DNA from: Chryseobacterium gleum
GTDB taxonomy: Bacteria; Bacteroidota; Bacteroidia; Flavobacteriales_D; Crocinitomicaceae
Direction: 5' to 3'
Assembly: GCA_945862165.1 (NCBI GenBank)
Contig: CAMAXI010000002.1
Location: 186,001 to 250,000, forward strand
DNA length: 64,000 nt
Under the pieces are notes generated by a model. That model ran no database searches. It had not been told where the DNA came from and saw only the letters and a list, made by a program, of their open reading frames with translations. Position numbers and translations under genes: made by a program. The stretch's first letter is position 1. Each line of letters begins with the position of its first letter. Positions 43,790 to 54,156 of this stretch are shown here, in pieces.

Positions 43790-45529
43790 ATGAAGTTACT
43801 TCTTGCTTATTTGAAAAATTATAAATGGCTTGTTTTACTTGCACTTTTTTTAGCTGCAATAAATCAAGTGTTTTCACTTATTGACCCTTTATTTTTCAAG
43901 CGCATTGTGGATGAATACGCAACAAATCCTCACAAACATGATAAAGCATACTATATTAAAGGTGTTGGAGGATTAATCTTATTATCCATGGGTGCTGCTA
44001 TGGTTTCGCGTATTGCTAAAAACTTTCAAGATTATTTTGTCAACGTTATCACCCAAAAATTAGGCGCTAAAATCTACTCAGATGGACTAAAACATTCGTT
44101 AGAATTGCCGTATCAAGTATTTGAGGACCAACGTAGTGGAGAAACATTAGGGAAATTACAAAAAGTAAGAACAGATGTAGAAAAATTAATCAATGCTTTT
44201 ATTGGTATTTTATTTACCTCCTTAATTGGTGTCATCTTTGTGATGGTCTATGCGATTAGAATCCATTGGCTAATTGCACCCGTTTATTTTGCTGCAGTCC
44301 CGTTATTGGGATTCATAAGTTCTGTATTAAGTAAAAAAATTAAAGTTATTCAAAAGAAAATTGTTGGAGAGACAACCGCATTGGCAGGATCAACAACAGA
44401 ATCATTGCGCAATATAGAGCTAGTTAAAAGTTTAGGTTTAGCAGAACAAGAAATAAACCGATTGAACGACACTACCTTAAAAATTTTAGGACTTGAATTA
44501 AAAAAAGTACGTTACATCCGTAGCATCAGTTTCATCCAAGGAACCTTTGTCAATTTATTACGAAGCAGTATATTATTTTTATTAATGTATTTGATTTTCG
44601 CAGATAACATGACCTTAGGAGAATTATTCTCGCTACAAATTTATTCCTTCTTTATTTTTGGTCCATTACAAGAATTAGGAAATATCATTAATATTTACCG
44701 AGAAGCGGAAGTTTCTTTAGATAATTTTAAAACCATTTTAGACACACCTGTTGAGAAAAAACCAGTTAATCCAACGCAAATTAATGGGATTGAGACTTTA
44801 GCTTTTAATGCAGTATCTTTTCAACACCAGAGTGCTACGACAAAAGCTTTAGAAAACATTAGTTTTTCTACCAAAAAAGGAGAAACCATTGCGTTTGTTG
44901 GCCCTTCAGGATCTGGAAAAACTTCACTGGTAAAATTATTAGTAGGATTATATCAACCGGAAGAAGGAGAAATTTATTATAATGATTTTAAAAGTCACGA
45001 TATTGATTTAGACCAATTACGCGGTCAGATAGGTTTTGTAACCCAAGACACCCAATTATTTTCTGGAACAATCAAAGAAAATTTATTGTTTGTAGCACCA
45101 AATGCGAGCGATGAGGCATGCATGAAAGCATTAGAGCAAGCAGCTTGTCAATCACTTTTAGCAAGAGCAAATAAAGGACTTGATACCATGATTGGTGAAG
45201 GTGGTGTAAAAGTTTCCGGAGGGGAAAAACAAAGACTATCCATTGCAAGATCTTTATTAAGAAATCCATCTCTATTGGTTTTTGATGAGGCAACCTCGGC
45301 TTTAGACTCCTTAACAGAAGAAGAAATTAGCAAAACAGTACGTGATTTATCTGCAAAAAAATCGCATATTACCATATTAATTGCCCATCGATTAAGTACC
45401 ATTATGCATGCTGATCGTATTTTTGTATTAGAAAAAGGACAAATCACAGAAGCTGGAAAACACCTTGAATTACTTGAAGAAAAAGGCTTGTACTATGCAA
45501 TGTGGAGGCAACAAATAGGAGAAAGATAA
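43790..45529 (+). CDS. ABC exporter, fused membrane and ATPase domains (MsbA-like)
   Basis: 579 residues, a half-transporter that works as a dimer. The N-terminal 310 residues hold six membrane helices (starting LLAYLKNYKWLVLLALFLAA). The ATPase domain has Walker A GPSGSGKTS, signature VSGGEKQRLSIARSLL, Walker B LLVFDEATSALD and the H-loop IAHRLST. Homologues export lipids, drugs or peptides; the substrate here is unknown. It lies 19 bases before hutI, so the two may be co-transcribed. Confidence 0.93.
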   Translation: MKLLLAYLKNYKWLVLLALFLAAINQVFSLIDPLFFKRIVDEYATNPHKHDKAYYIKGVGGLILLSMGAAMVSRIAKNFQDYFVNVITQKLGAKIYSDGLKHSLELPYQVFEDQRSGETLGKLQKVRTDVEKLINAFIGILFTSLIGVIFVMVYAIRIHWLIAPVYFAAVPLLGFISSVLSKKIKVIQKKIVGETTALAGSTTESLRNIELVKSLGLAEQEINRLNDTTLKILGLELKKVRYIRSISFIQGTFVNLLRSSILFLLMYLIFADNMTLGELFSLQIYSFFIFGPLQELGNIINIYREAEVSLDNFKTILDTPVEKKPVNPTQINGIETLAFNAVSFQHQSATTKALENISFSTKKGETIAFVGPSGSGKTSLVKLLVGLYQPEEGEIYYNDFKSHDIDLDQLRGQIGFVTQDTQLFSGTIKENLLFVAPNASDEACMKALEQAACQSLLARANKGLDTMIGEGGVKVSGGEKQRLSIARSLLRNPSLLVFDEATSALDSLTEEEISKTVRDLSAKKSHITILIAHRLSTIMHADRIFVLEKGQITEAGKHLELLEEKGLYYAMWRQQIGER

Positions 45530-45548
45530 TCGAATAACAAAAAGAATC

Positions 45549-46781
45549 ATGTCAAAAATTCTTATAAAAAACATCAAAGGATTAGTTCAATACGGTGAAA
45601 ACCTTCCTATCGCACGAATAGGTAAAGAAATGGAAGAACTACCAATTTTAGAAAACGCATATCTTGCAATCGAAGATAACATTATTGTTGCGTATGGATC
45701 GATGGAAGAATGGGAAGGGATTACAGATTGGCGTAATGTGGAAGTGATCGATGCAGAAGGAAAATATGTTCTACCCGGATTTTGTGATTCACATACACAC
45801 ATTGTATTTGCTAAAAGTCGCGAAGAAGAATTTGTGGATCGTATCAAAGGATTGACTTATGAAGAAATTGCATTAAAAGGTGGAGGGATATTAAACTCAG
45901 CAAGACGATTAGCAGAAAAATCGGAAGATGCTTTATATGAAGAAGCACTCTTGCGAGTAAAAAAAGTCATGGCAACTGGGACAGCTGCCATTGAAATAAA
46001 ATCTGGTTACGGATTATCCGTGGAAGCGGAATTAAAGATGTTGCGTGTCATTAAACGTTTAAAAGAAACTCTTCCAATCACTGTTAAAGCAACTTTTTTA
46101 GGTGCGCATGCATTTCCAGCAGCATATAAAGAAAATCATCGCGGGTATATCGATTTGATTATTAACGAAATGTTACCTAAAATAGCCGAAGAAAAATTGG
46201 CGGATTATATCGATGTATTCTGTGAACGCAATTATTTTTCTCTGGAAGAAATGGAAGAAATATTACTTGCAGGTAAAAAATATGGCTTAATACCAAAAGT
46301 ACATGTCAACCAATTTTCCGTAATGGGGGGAATTGCAAAGGCGATTGAATTAGGCGCATTATCGGTGGACCACTTGGAAGAAATCTCGGAGGAAGATATT
46401 GAGGCAATTAAACATTCCGAATGTATGCCAACCTTATTACCGAGTTGTTCGCATTTCATTTCAATTCCATTTGGAAATGCACGAAGATTAATTGAAGCAG
46501 GATTACCCATAGCTCTAGCTAGTGATTTTAATCCAGGTACCACACCAACAGGTAATTTACAAGTAGTTCTTTCTTTGGCTTGTATCAAAATGAAGTTAAC
46601 GCCAGAAGAAGCTATCAACGCATTAACCCTAAACGCTGCTTACGCAATGGGGATTCATAAAACCCATGGAAGTATCAGTCTTGGCAAAAGTGGGAATGTA
46701 CTAATTACGCATGAAATACCATCCCTCGCTTACATACCGTATGCGTTTGGCGAAAATCATGTAGCGCGATTAATTTCATAA
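45549..46781 (+). CDS. hutI: Imidazolonepropionase
   Basis: 410 residues, an amidohydrolase of histidine breakdown that opens 4-imidazolone-5-propanoate to formiminoglutamate. Metal ligands are in DSHTHIVFA (His82 and His84), AHAFPAAYK, KVHVNQFS and the later Asp in ALASDFNPGT. The rest of the hut pathway is absent from the window. It follows the ABC transporter gene by 19 bases. Confidence 0.94.
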   Translation: MSKILIKNIKGLVQYGENLPIARIGKEMEELPILENAYLAIEDNIIVAYGSMEEWEGITDWRNVEVIDAEGKYVLPGFCDSHTHIVFAKSREEEFVDRIKGLTYEEIALKGGGILNSARRLAEKSEDALYEEALLRVKKVMATGTAAIEIKSGYGLSVEAELKMLRVIKRLKETLPITVKATFLGAHAFPAAYKENHRGYIDLIINEMLPKIAEEKLADYIDVFCERNYFSLEEMEEILLAGKKYGLIPKVHVNQFSVMGGIAKAIELGALSVDHLEEISEEDIEAIKHSECMPTLLPSCSHFISIPFGNARRLIEAGLPIALASDFNPGTTPTGNLQVVLSLACIKMKLTPEEAINALTLNAAYAMGIHKTHGSISLGKSGNVLITHEIPSLAYIPYAFGENHVARLIS

Positions 46782-46787
46782 AAACAG

Positions 46788-46844
46788 TTTAGTGGAAAGA
46801 AGGAACACTCCTTAAAAAAGGAAAAAAATGATTTTTCCACTGAA
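46788..46844. terminator. Nested hairpins after hutI
   Basis: An outer stem of about 11 bp (46788-46798 with 46834-46844, one G-U) encloses a smaller AAGGA-ACAC-TCCTT hairpin (46800-46813). No clear T run follows, so termination is likely but not certain. It lies upstream of the atpD -7 box and so is not in the atpD leader. Confidence 0.4.
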
Positions 46845-46871
46845 TCATAGCAAATAAAAAAATAAAAGATA

Positions 46872-46879
46872 TATCTTTG
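46872..46879 (+). promoter_or_regulatory. Putative -7 box for atpD-atpC
   Basis: TATCTTTG followed by CA, an exact TAnnTTTG match, 37 bases before the atpD ATG. No clear -33 box is seen. Confidence 0.55.
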
Positions 46880-46904
46880 CATCCAAATTCAGAATTACAC
46901 TTAA

Positions 46905-48419
<1,515 letters not shown>

Positions 48420-48434
48420 TATTAGCCATACCTT

Positions 48435-48728
48435 ATGCGATTAGAAATTATTACACCCGAGACAAAAGTATTTGAAGGTGAAGTTACTGCGGTACAACTA
48501 CCTGGTCAAGATGGACTTTTTCAAGTATTAAATAATCACTCACCGATTATTTCTACACTTACTGAAGGAACGGTAAAAATAGATTTGGCTGAGGCTATCG
48601 AATCGAAAAAAGTATCTAAACTCAATAAATTAATTCAAGTTGACGGTTCTAACAAAATTATTCGTGTAGATGTAAAAGGTGGCGTAATTGAAATGCTAAA
48701 TAATAAATTAATTATTCTTGCGGAATAA
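48435..48728 (+). CDS. atpC: F1Fo ATP synthase subunit epsilon, short form
   Basis: 97 residues. It has the N-terminal beta-sandwich of epsilon (MRLEIITPETKVFEGEVTAVQLPGQDGLFQVLNNHSPIISTL). It ends without the C-terminal pair of inhibitory helices found in longer forms (about 130-140 residues), so epsilon-type self-inhibition may be absent. It lies 15 bases after atpD and is followed by a terminator. Confidence 0.94.
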   Translation: MRLEIITPETKVFEGEVTAVQLPGQDGLFQVLNNHSPIISTLTEGTVKIDLAEAIESKKVSKLNKLIQVDGSNKIIRVDVKGGVIEMLNNKLIILAE

Positions 48729-48746
48729 GCAAAAAATAAAAAATCG

Positions 48747-48780
48747 AAAGAGGGATTTGGGCAACCAGGTCCCTCTTTTT
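48747..48780 (+). terminator. Terminator after atpC
   Basis: A nine-base stem (48747-48755 with 48770-48778) with GGG/CCC core, ending in a run of T (48776-48780). It separates atpC from uppS. Confidence 0.85.
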
Positions 48781-48812
48781 GTTAAGCATTGTTAAGTTCA
48801 AGACACAAATTA

Positions 48813-48842
48813 TTGATTTCCACCTTAAAATTATTACCTTAG
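48813..48842 (+). promoter_or_regulatory. Possible promoter for uppS-bamA
   Basis: TTG (48813-48815), 19 bases, then TACCTTAG (48835-48842), one mismatch from TAnnTTTG. It lies 17 bases before the uppS ATG and after the atpC terminator. Confidence 0.45.
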
Positions 48843-48859
48843 TATCATTTTTTAATCCA

Positions 48860-49600
48860 ATGAAATCATTAGAAAAAATAGATAAGAACAATATCCCGCA
48901 GCACATTGCCATTATAATGGATGGAAATGGACGTTGGGCTCAAAAACAAGGCCAAGAACGTCTATACGGTCACTCCATAGGCGTTGAAGCTGTGCGCGAG
49001 TCTATTAATGCATGCTTATCTATGGGGGTGAAATATTTAACCCTGTATACTTTTTCCACCGAGAATTGGAATAGACCAAAAGACGAAGTGGATGGAATCA
49101 TGAACTTGTTAGTTCAAACCATTTCAAACGAATTAGAATTATTGAATAGTCATCAAACTGGATTAATCGTAATCGGGGATGAAGATGGCTTACCAGACTC
49201 TTGTCGCGAGGAATTACAAGAAGCAAAAGCTTTTTTATCAAAAAACGATAAGTTGTATTTAGTATTAGCATTAAACTATAGTGCACGCTGGGAAATCAAA
49301 AATGCGATAAAAAGTATTAGTGAAAAAGTAAAAAAAGGTACAATAGATTCAAACGAAATTACAGAAGAAGTAATCGCAGGTGAATTATGTACTAAAAATA
49401 TTCCGGATCCTGAATTAATTATTCGAACAAGCGGAGAACATCGGATAAGTAACTTTCTATTATGGCAATTAGCTTATAGTGAATTGTATTTTACAGAAGT
49501 ACTTTGGCCGGATTTCAAAGAAGAAGATCTTTATTTAGCAGTAATAAACTATCAATCCAGAGAACGTAGATTCGGTCAAACATCTGAACAAATTATATAA
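48860..49600 (+). CDS. uppS: Isoprenyl transferase (undecaprenyl diphosphate synthase type)
   Basis: 246 residues from the ATG at 48860. An in-frame start at 48779 lies in the atpC terminator tail and is rejected. It adds isopentenyl units to make the lipid carrier for peptidoglycan and O-antigen. Marks are IAIIMDGNGRWAQKQG (catalytic Asp21), YLTLYTFSTENWNRP, LALNYSARWEI and LIIRTSGEHRISNFLLWQLAYSELYF. bamA follows after four bases. Confidence 0.95.
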   Translation: MKSLEKIDKNNIPQHIAIIMDGNGRWAQKQGQERLYGHSIGVEAVRESINACLSMGVKYLTLYTFSTENWNRPKDEVDGIMNLLVQTISNELELLNSHQTGLIVIGDEDGLPDSCREELQEAKAFLSKNDKLYLVLALNYSARWEIKNAIKSISEKVKKGTIDSNEITEEVIAGELCTKNIPDPELIIRTSGEHRISNFLLWQLAYSELYFTEVLWPDFKEEDLYLAVINYQSRERRFGQTSEQII

Positions 49601-49604
49601 GTAT

Positions 49605-52172
49605 ATGAAGTATCTGTTTTCTTTAGCATTACTTATATTGATAAAAGTATGTGCATACGCTCAACTATCAGACAGCACAAAATCCAATAATCAAATCATA
49701 GGGGGTACTCTTTCTTTAGATTATACAAACCCAAAAGAATACGAAATTGGGAATATACGCATCGAAGGAGCAGACTATTTTGATCATCAAGCAATAAAAG
49801 TAATCGCAGGTATTCGACCAGGAAGTAGAATCAAAATTCCAGGAGTTCAAATTACAGAGGCAGTTAAAAATCTTTGGAAAGAAGGATTATTTTCAACCAT
49901 TGATATTGGAATGGATAAAGAAATTGGGGATGTTGCTTTTCTTGTTATTAAATTAACCCCAAGACCAAAGTTATCCCGTTTTAAATTTGAAGGTGTTAGT
50001 AAAAAAGAAGCAGATAAATTAAGAGAGTCAATCCATTTATTTTCAGGAAAAACAATAACCGAAAATTTAGTACTTACTACCAAACATAAAGTACACGGAT
50101 TTTACAGAGATAAAGGCTACTACAATGTAAAGGTTGTTATCGTAAGGGAAGCTGACAAACTAATGAACAACTCGGAAATGTTTGTTATACAGGTAGATAA
50201 AGGAAAAAAAGTTAAAATTGGAAATATAGAAATAATTGGAAATACAACTATTTCATCGCGCAAAGTTAAAAGAGCAATGAAAGAAACAAAAGAACAAACA
50301 ATCTGGAGATTTTATAAACGTTCGAAATTTTCTGTTTCATCCTTTGAAAAAGACAAAGCTAGCGTATTAACTAAATTTCAAAGTATAGGTCTACGCGATG
50401 CACATATTGTTAAAGACTCTGTATACTTGATCGATGAAAATCACTTAGGAATAAAAATACAACTAGAGGAAGGAAGTGTCTATCGTTTTGGGGATATAGA
50501 ATGGGTTGGTAATACAAAATTCAGTAGTGGATTTTTAGATACAATATTAGGAATCAAAAATGGCGATATTTACAATAAATCAATCATAGATGGTCGTATG
50601 TCTATGAGTCAAGATGGAAGAGATATTTCCTCATTGTATATGGATAGAGGTTATTTATTCTTCCAAGTCATCCCTATTGAAACAGGCGTTAAAAACCATA
50701 AGATATCTTATCAAATGCGAATCATCGAAGGAAAAGAAGCGCGTGTACGAAAAATTATCATTAAGGGAAATACAAAGACGAATGACCATGTAATTCGCAG
50801 AGAAATTAGAACTAAACCAGGAGATTTATTTAACCGTAATGATATTATACGTACGCAACGTGAGTTATCCCAACTTGGCTATTTTAACAATGAAGCTTTT
50901 CAAATTAATCCATTACCAAACCCACAAGAAGGGACGGTAGATATAGAATATACCGTAGAAGAAAAACCATCCGATCAAATCGAACTTTCTGGAGGTTATG
51001 GTGCAGGACGATTGATTGGTACAGCAGGATTAACTATCAGTAACTTCTCATTACGTAATTCCTTAAAAAGGAGTGCTTGGTCTCCACTACCAACAGGGGA
51101 TGGTCAGCGTGTTTCACTTCGTTTCCAAACCAATGGAACATTTTTCAAATCTTTTAATTTATCTTTTACAGAGCCTTGGTTAGGTGGAAAAAAGCCAAAT
51201 TCATTTTCTTCCTGGTTAACGCATTCACAATTTGGAACAGGTTTGTTGCGTTCTAGCCCAAATTATCAAGGGATATCTATTACAGGTGCAGGGGTTGGGC
51301 TAGGGAGACGTAAAAAAGTTCCAGATGATTTCTTTAACGCTTATTATGAAATCGGTTATCAATATTATGAGGTAATTAATTACCCAAGTTATTTTCCAAG
51401 CTTTAGCCAAGGATATGCAAATGACATCAGTTTAAAATACATTCTTCAACGTAATTCCATAGATAGTCCTATCTATCCAAAAGAAGGTTCACACTTGACA
51501 TTTACAGCTAAAAGTTCGTTACCCTATTTTTTAATAAACGGTAACAAAGATTTTACAAATGCAAGTCAACAAGATAGATACAAATATCTTGAGTATTTTA
51601 AAATTAAATTTACAGGTGAATGGTTTTTACCATTAACACGGGATAAAAAATTAGTATTGCGTCCTAGAATCGGATTTGGTTTTATGGGAGGATACAGTGC
51701 TACAAAAGGACTTACACCATTTGAAAGATTCACATTAGGTGGTAATGGATTATCCGGAATGAACCAATTAGGTGGACGAGAAATAATCGCTTTACGTGGT
51801 TATAATGACAACAGTTTATCTAGTAAAGCGAGTGATCCTGTAATTGCAAAATACACATTAGAACTTCGTTACCCAGTTTCTTTAAATCCACAAGCGACCT
51901 TTTACGTATTGGCTTTTGCTGAAGCAGGGAACACATTTCCAACTATAAAATCGTTTAATCCATTTAATGTTAAACGTTCTGCTGGAGCTGGAATACGCGT
52001 ATTCTTACCAATGTTTGGGATGTTAGGAGTTGATTATGGTTGGGGGTTCGATTATTTAGATCCACATGCGCAAGGATATCGTGTTGCTGGAGGTTCGGAT
52101 GAGTCTATTCAACAAAAAAGTTATTTTGGTAAATTAAACTTTACCATTGGTATGAATTTAGGAGAATTATAA
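49605..52172 (+). CDS. bamA: Outer-membrane assembly factor BamA
   Basis: 855 residues with a signal peptide (about 1-19). Five POTRA domains fill about 45-460 (for example IGNIRIEGADYFDHQAIKVI, KIGNIEIIGNTTISSRKVKR, VRKIIIKGNTKTNDHVIRRE). The Omp85 barrel follows from SGGYGAGRLIGTAGLT to the C-terminal strand KLNFTIGMNLGEL. The loop 6 motif appears as ALRGYNDN, an RGY form of the usual RGF. It inserts beta-barrel proteins in the outer membrane. Its neighbours are uppS and two Skp genes. Confidence 0.95.
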   Translation: MKYLFSLALLILIKVCAYAQLSDSTKSNNQIIGGTLSLDYTNPKEYEIGNIRIEGADYFDHQAIKVIAGIRPGSRIKIPGVQITEAVKNLWKEGLFSTIDIGMDKEIGDVAFLVIKLTPRPKLSRFKFEGVSKKEADKLRESIHLFSGKTITENLVLTTKHKVHGFYRDKGYYNVKVVIVREADKLMNNSEMFVIQVDKGKKVKIGNIEIIGNTTISSRKVKRAMKETKEQTIWRFYKRSKFSVSSFEKDKASVLTKFQSIGLRDAHIVKDSVYLIDENHLGIKIQLEEGSVYRFGDIEWVGNTKFSSGFLDTILGIKNGDIYNKSIIDGRMSMSQDGRDISSLYMDRGYLFFQVIPIETGVKNHKISYQMRIIEGKEARVRKIIIKGNTKTNDHVIRREIRTKPGDLFNRNDIIRTQRELSQLGYFNNEAFQINPLPNPQEGTVDIEYTVEEKPSDQIELSGGYGAGRLIGTAGLTISNFSLRNSLKRSAWSPLPTGDGQRVSLRFQTNGTFFKSFNLSFTEPWLGGKKPNSFSSWLTHSQFGTGLLRSSPNYQGISITGAGVGLGRRKKVPDDFFNAYYEIGYQYYEVINYPSYFPSFSQGYANDISLKYILQRNSIDSPIYPKEGSHLTFTAKSSLPYFLINGNKDFTNASQQDRYKYLEYFKIKFTGEWFLPLTRDKKLVLRPRIGFGFMGGYSATKGLTPFERFTLGGNGLSGMNQLGGREIIALRGYNDNSLSSKASDPVIAKYTLELRYPVSLNPQATFYVLAFAEAGNTFPTIKSFNPFNVKRSAGAGIRVFLPMFGMLGVDYGWGFDYLDPHAQGYRVAGGSDESIQQKSYFGKLNFTIGMNLGEL

Positions 52173-52174
52173 AA

Positions 52175-52687
52175 ATGAAAAAGCTATTTCTTATCGTAAT
52201 ACTAGTATTTACATGTGTTATTTGTGTGGATGCTCAAAAAATTGGCTATATAAATTCCGAATTTATTTTGTCTAAATTACCTGAATATAAGGAAGCTAAA
52301 GACCGTTTAGACAAATTAGCAGATCGATGGACAAAAGAGATTGATGAGCGATATGTTGTTTTAAATCAAAAGAAAGACTTATTTTTGCGCGAAGAAGTGT
52401 TGTTGCCTTCTGAAGAAAAAGAAAAACGTAAAGGAGAATTACAAAAATTAGAAAACGAAATTGTAGGATTACAAAAAACGCGATTTGGTGTTGGCGGTGA
52501 ATACTTTCAAAAACGCCAAGAGTTAGTAAAACCGATACAAGATAAAGTTTTCGATGCGATGCAAAAAGTTGCTTCGAAAAAAAATTATTCGTTTATATTC
52601 GATAAAGCAAACCAAAGCAATTTGGTATATGCGGATAAAAAATCCGATTTAAGCGACGAAGTGATTAAAGAATTAGGAATTAAATAA
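52175..52687 (+). CDS. OmpH/Skp family periplasmic chaperone, copy 1
   Basis: 170 residues with a signal peptide (about 1-20, ending VDAQ). The mature part has the family start KIGYINSEFILSKLPEYKEA and a long Lys/Glu-rich coiled-coil (about 40-120). It ends with the KNYSFIFDKANQSNLVYADKKSDLSDEVI segment. It holds unfolded outer-membrane proteins on the way to BamA. The gene begins two bases after bamA. Confidence 0.9.
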   Translation: MKKLFLIVILVFTCVICVDAQKIGYINSEFILSKLPEYKEAKDRLDKLADRWTKEIDERYVVLNQKKDLFLREEVLLPSEEKEKRKGELQKLENEIVGLQKTRFGVGGEYFQKRQELVKPIQDKVFDAMQKVASKKNYSFIFDKANQSNLVYADKKSDLSDEVIKELGIK

Positions 52688-52737
52688 CGTCTCAAAGATT
52701 ATGGAGACAATTAAATAATAAATAAAAATAGAATAGA

Positions 52738-53256
52738 ATGAAAAAGTTAGTATTAGTTTTCGCAATTTTTGTTTCATTAACATCTATTGCACAATCCAAA
52801 ATTGGACACGTAAACACACAAAAATTGTTGGATACACTTCCTTCCCGTAAGGCCGCAATGTCTCAAATAGAAGATTTTGAAAAAAGAGGAATGGAAGAGC
52901 TTAAAGAAATGGAAGCGGATTTACAAAAAAGATATTCTAAATACATGTCTGAACAAGCTACTTTGTCTCCAATCATTAAACAAAACGAAGAAGAGCAATT
53001 GCAAAAGAAACAACAAGCGATGCAATTACGTGAGCAAGAATTACAACAAAAAATGCAACAATTAGGAACGGAATTAAACGAACCTATCTTAAAACGCGTT
53101 AAAAAAGCAATTGAAATTGTTGCTGGACGTAAGAAACTAAATTATGTAGTGGATGAAACTTCTACCTTATATTTTGCTGGAGGAACAGATATTACAAGCG
53201 AAGTAAGAACAGAATTATTACGTTTGGATGCTATTGAAGCACCTATTAAAAAATAA
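52738..53256 (+). CDS. OmpH/Skp family periplasmic chaperone, copy 2
   Basis: 172 residues, with signal peptide (about 1-18) and the start SKIGHVNTQKLLDTLPSRKAA. The central coiled coil is very Gln-rich (EEEQLQKKQQAMQLREQELQ), unlike copy 1, and the end is KLNYVVDETSTLYFAGGTDITSEV. It follows copy 1 by 50 bases. The two copies share layout but little sequence, so they are old paralogues probably with different clients. Confidence 0.9.
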   Translation: MKKLVLVFAIFVSLTSIAQSKIGHVNTQKLLDTLPSRKAAMSQIEDFEKRGMEELKEMEADLQKRYSKYMSEQATLSPIIKQNEEEQLQKKQQAMQLREQELQQKMQQLGTELNEPILKRVKKAIEIVAGRKKLNYVVDETSTLYFAGGTDITSEVRTELLRLDAIEAPIKK

Positions 53257-53276
53257 TTTATTCATAAACCTACTTT

Positions 53277-53308
53277 AAAGGCAATCATATCGGTTGCCTT
53301 TTTTTATT
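53277..53308 (+). terminator. Terminator after the second Skp gene
   Basis: A ten-base stem (53277-53286 with 53292-53301, one G-U) with a short loop, ending in a run of T. It closes the uppS-bamA-skp-skp unit and shows that the murI start is at 53333. Confidence 0.85.
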
Positions 53309-53332
53309 TTTGGTAAACGAAGTACTACATCT

Positions 53333-54154
53333 ATGAAAAAACCAATTGGTGTTTTTGATTCTGGTTACGGTGGATTGACCATATTGGCTGATTTACAAAA
53401 AAAGTTACCAGAATATGATTTTTTATATTTAGGAGATAATGCGCGCGCGCCTTATGGTTCACGTTCTTTTGATGTTGTGTACGAATTTACCTTACAAGCC
53501 GTAGAATTTCTCTTTAGTCAAGGTTGTGAGTTGATTGTTTTAGCTTGTAATACAGCTTCTGCAAAAGCATTACGCACTATTCAACAAAACTATTTACCGA
53601 CGGTAGAAGCACATAAACGCGTACTTGGTGTTATACGACCAACTTCTGAAATAATTGGAAGTATTACACAAACGAAACATATTGGCATTTTAGCAACAGA
53701 GGGAACCATAAAATCAGATTCTTACCGACTAGAAATTGCAAAATTCTTTCCGGAAATTGAAATCTCGCAAAAATCCTGTCCAATGTGGGTTCCGCTAATC
53801 GAAAATCAAGTATATGACCAATTAGGAGGTAAATGGTTCATTGAACAAGATGTAATGAAACTAATCGCAAAAGATCCTGTAATTGATACATTACTTTTAG
53901 GTTGTACCCATTATCCGATAGTTGCAGAAATTGTAAAAGAAATTGTTGGTGCAGATATACAAGTAATAACCCAGGGAGACATTGTAGCAAATAGTTTAGT
54001 AGCTTATTTAAACCGTCACCAAGAATTAGCGTCTAAGTGTTCGAAAAATGGAGAAACTAGCTATTTAACGACAGAAACTGCGCTAGATTTTGACAAAAAG
54101 GCATCTACCTTCTTACACAAAGAAGTAAAATCCAAACACATAATCATTCATTAA
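53333..54154 (+). CDS. murI: Glutamate racemase
   Basis: 273 residues from the ATG at 53333; an upstream start at 53294 lies in the terminator. It makes D-glutamate for peptidoglycan. The two catalytic Cys are Cys72 in VLACNTASA and the second in LLGCTHYPI. The start IGVFDSGYGGLTILADL is the family signature. The maf gene follows by two bases. Confidence 0.95.
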   Translation: MKKPIGVFDSGYGGLTILADLQKKLPEYDFLYLGDNARAPYGSRSFDVVYEFTLQAVEFLFSQGCELIVLACNTASAKALRTIQQNYLPTVEAHKRVLGVIRPTSEIIGSITQTKHIGILATEGTIKSDSYRLEIAKFFPEIEISQKSCPMWVPLIENQVYDQLGGKWFIEQDVMKLIAKDPVIDTLLLGCTHYPIVAEIVKEIVGADIQVITQGDIVANSLVAYLNRHQELASKCSKNGETSYLTTETALDFDKKASTFLHKEVKSKHIIIH

Positions 54155-54156
54155 AT

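Noticed and set aside
46232-46618. 128-codon minus-strand frame opposite hutI
   Set aside because: A shadow of the well-conserved hutI coding sequence.
48779-48859. Longer N-terminus for UppS
   Set aside because: It starts in the T run of the atpC terminator; the family start is at 48860.
53294-53332. Longer N-terminus for MurI
   Set aside because: It starts inside the terminator stem after the second Skp gene.
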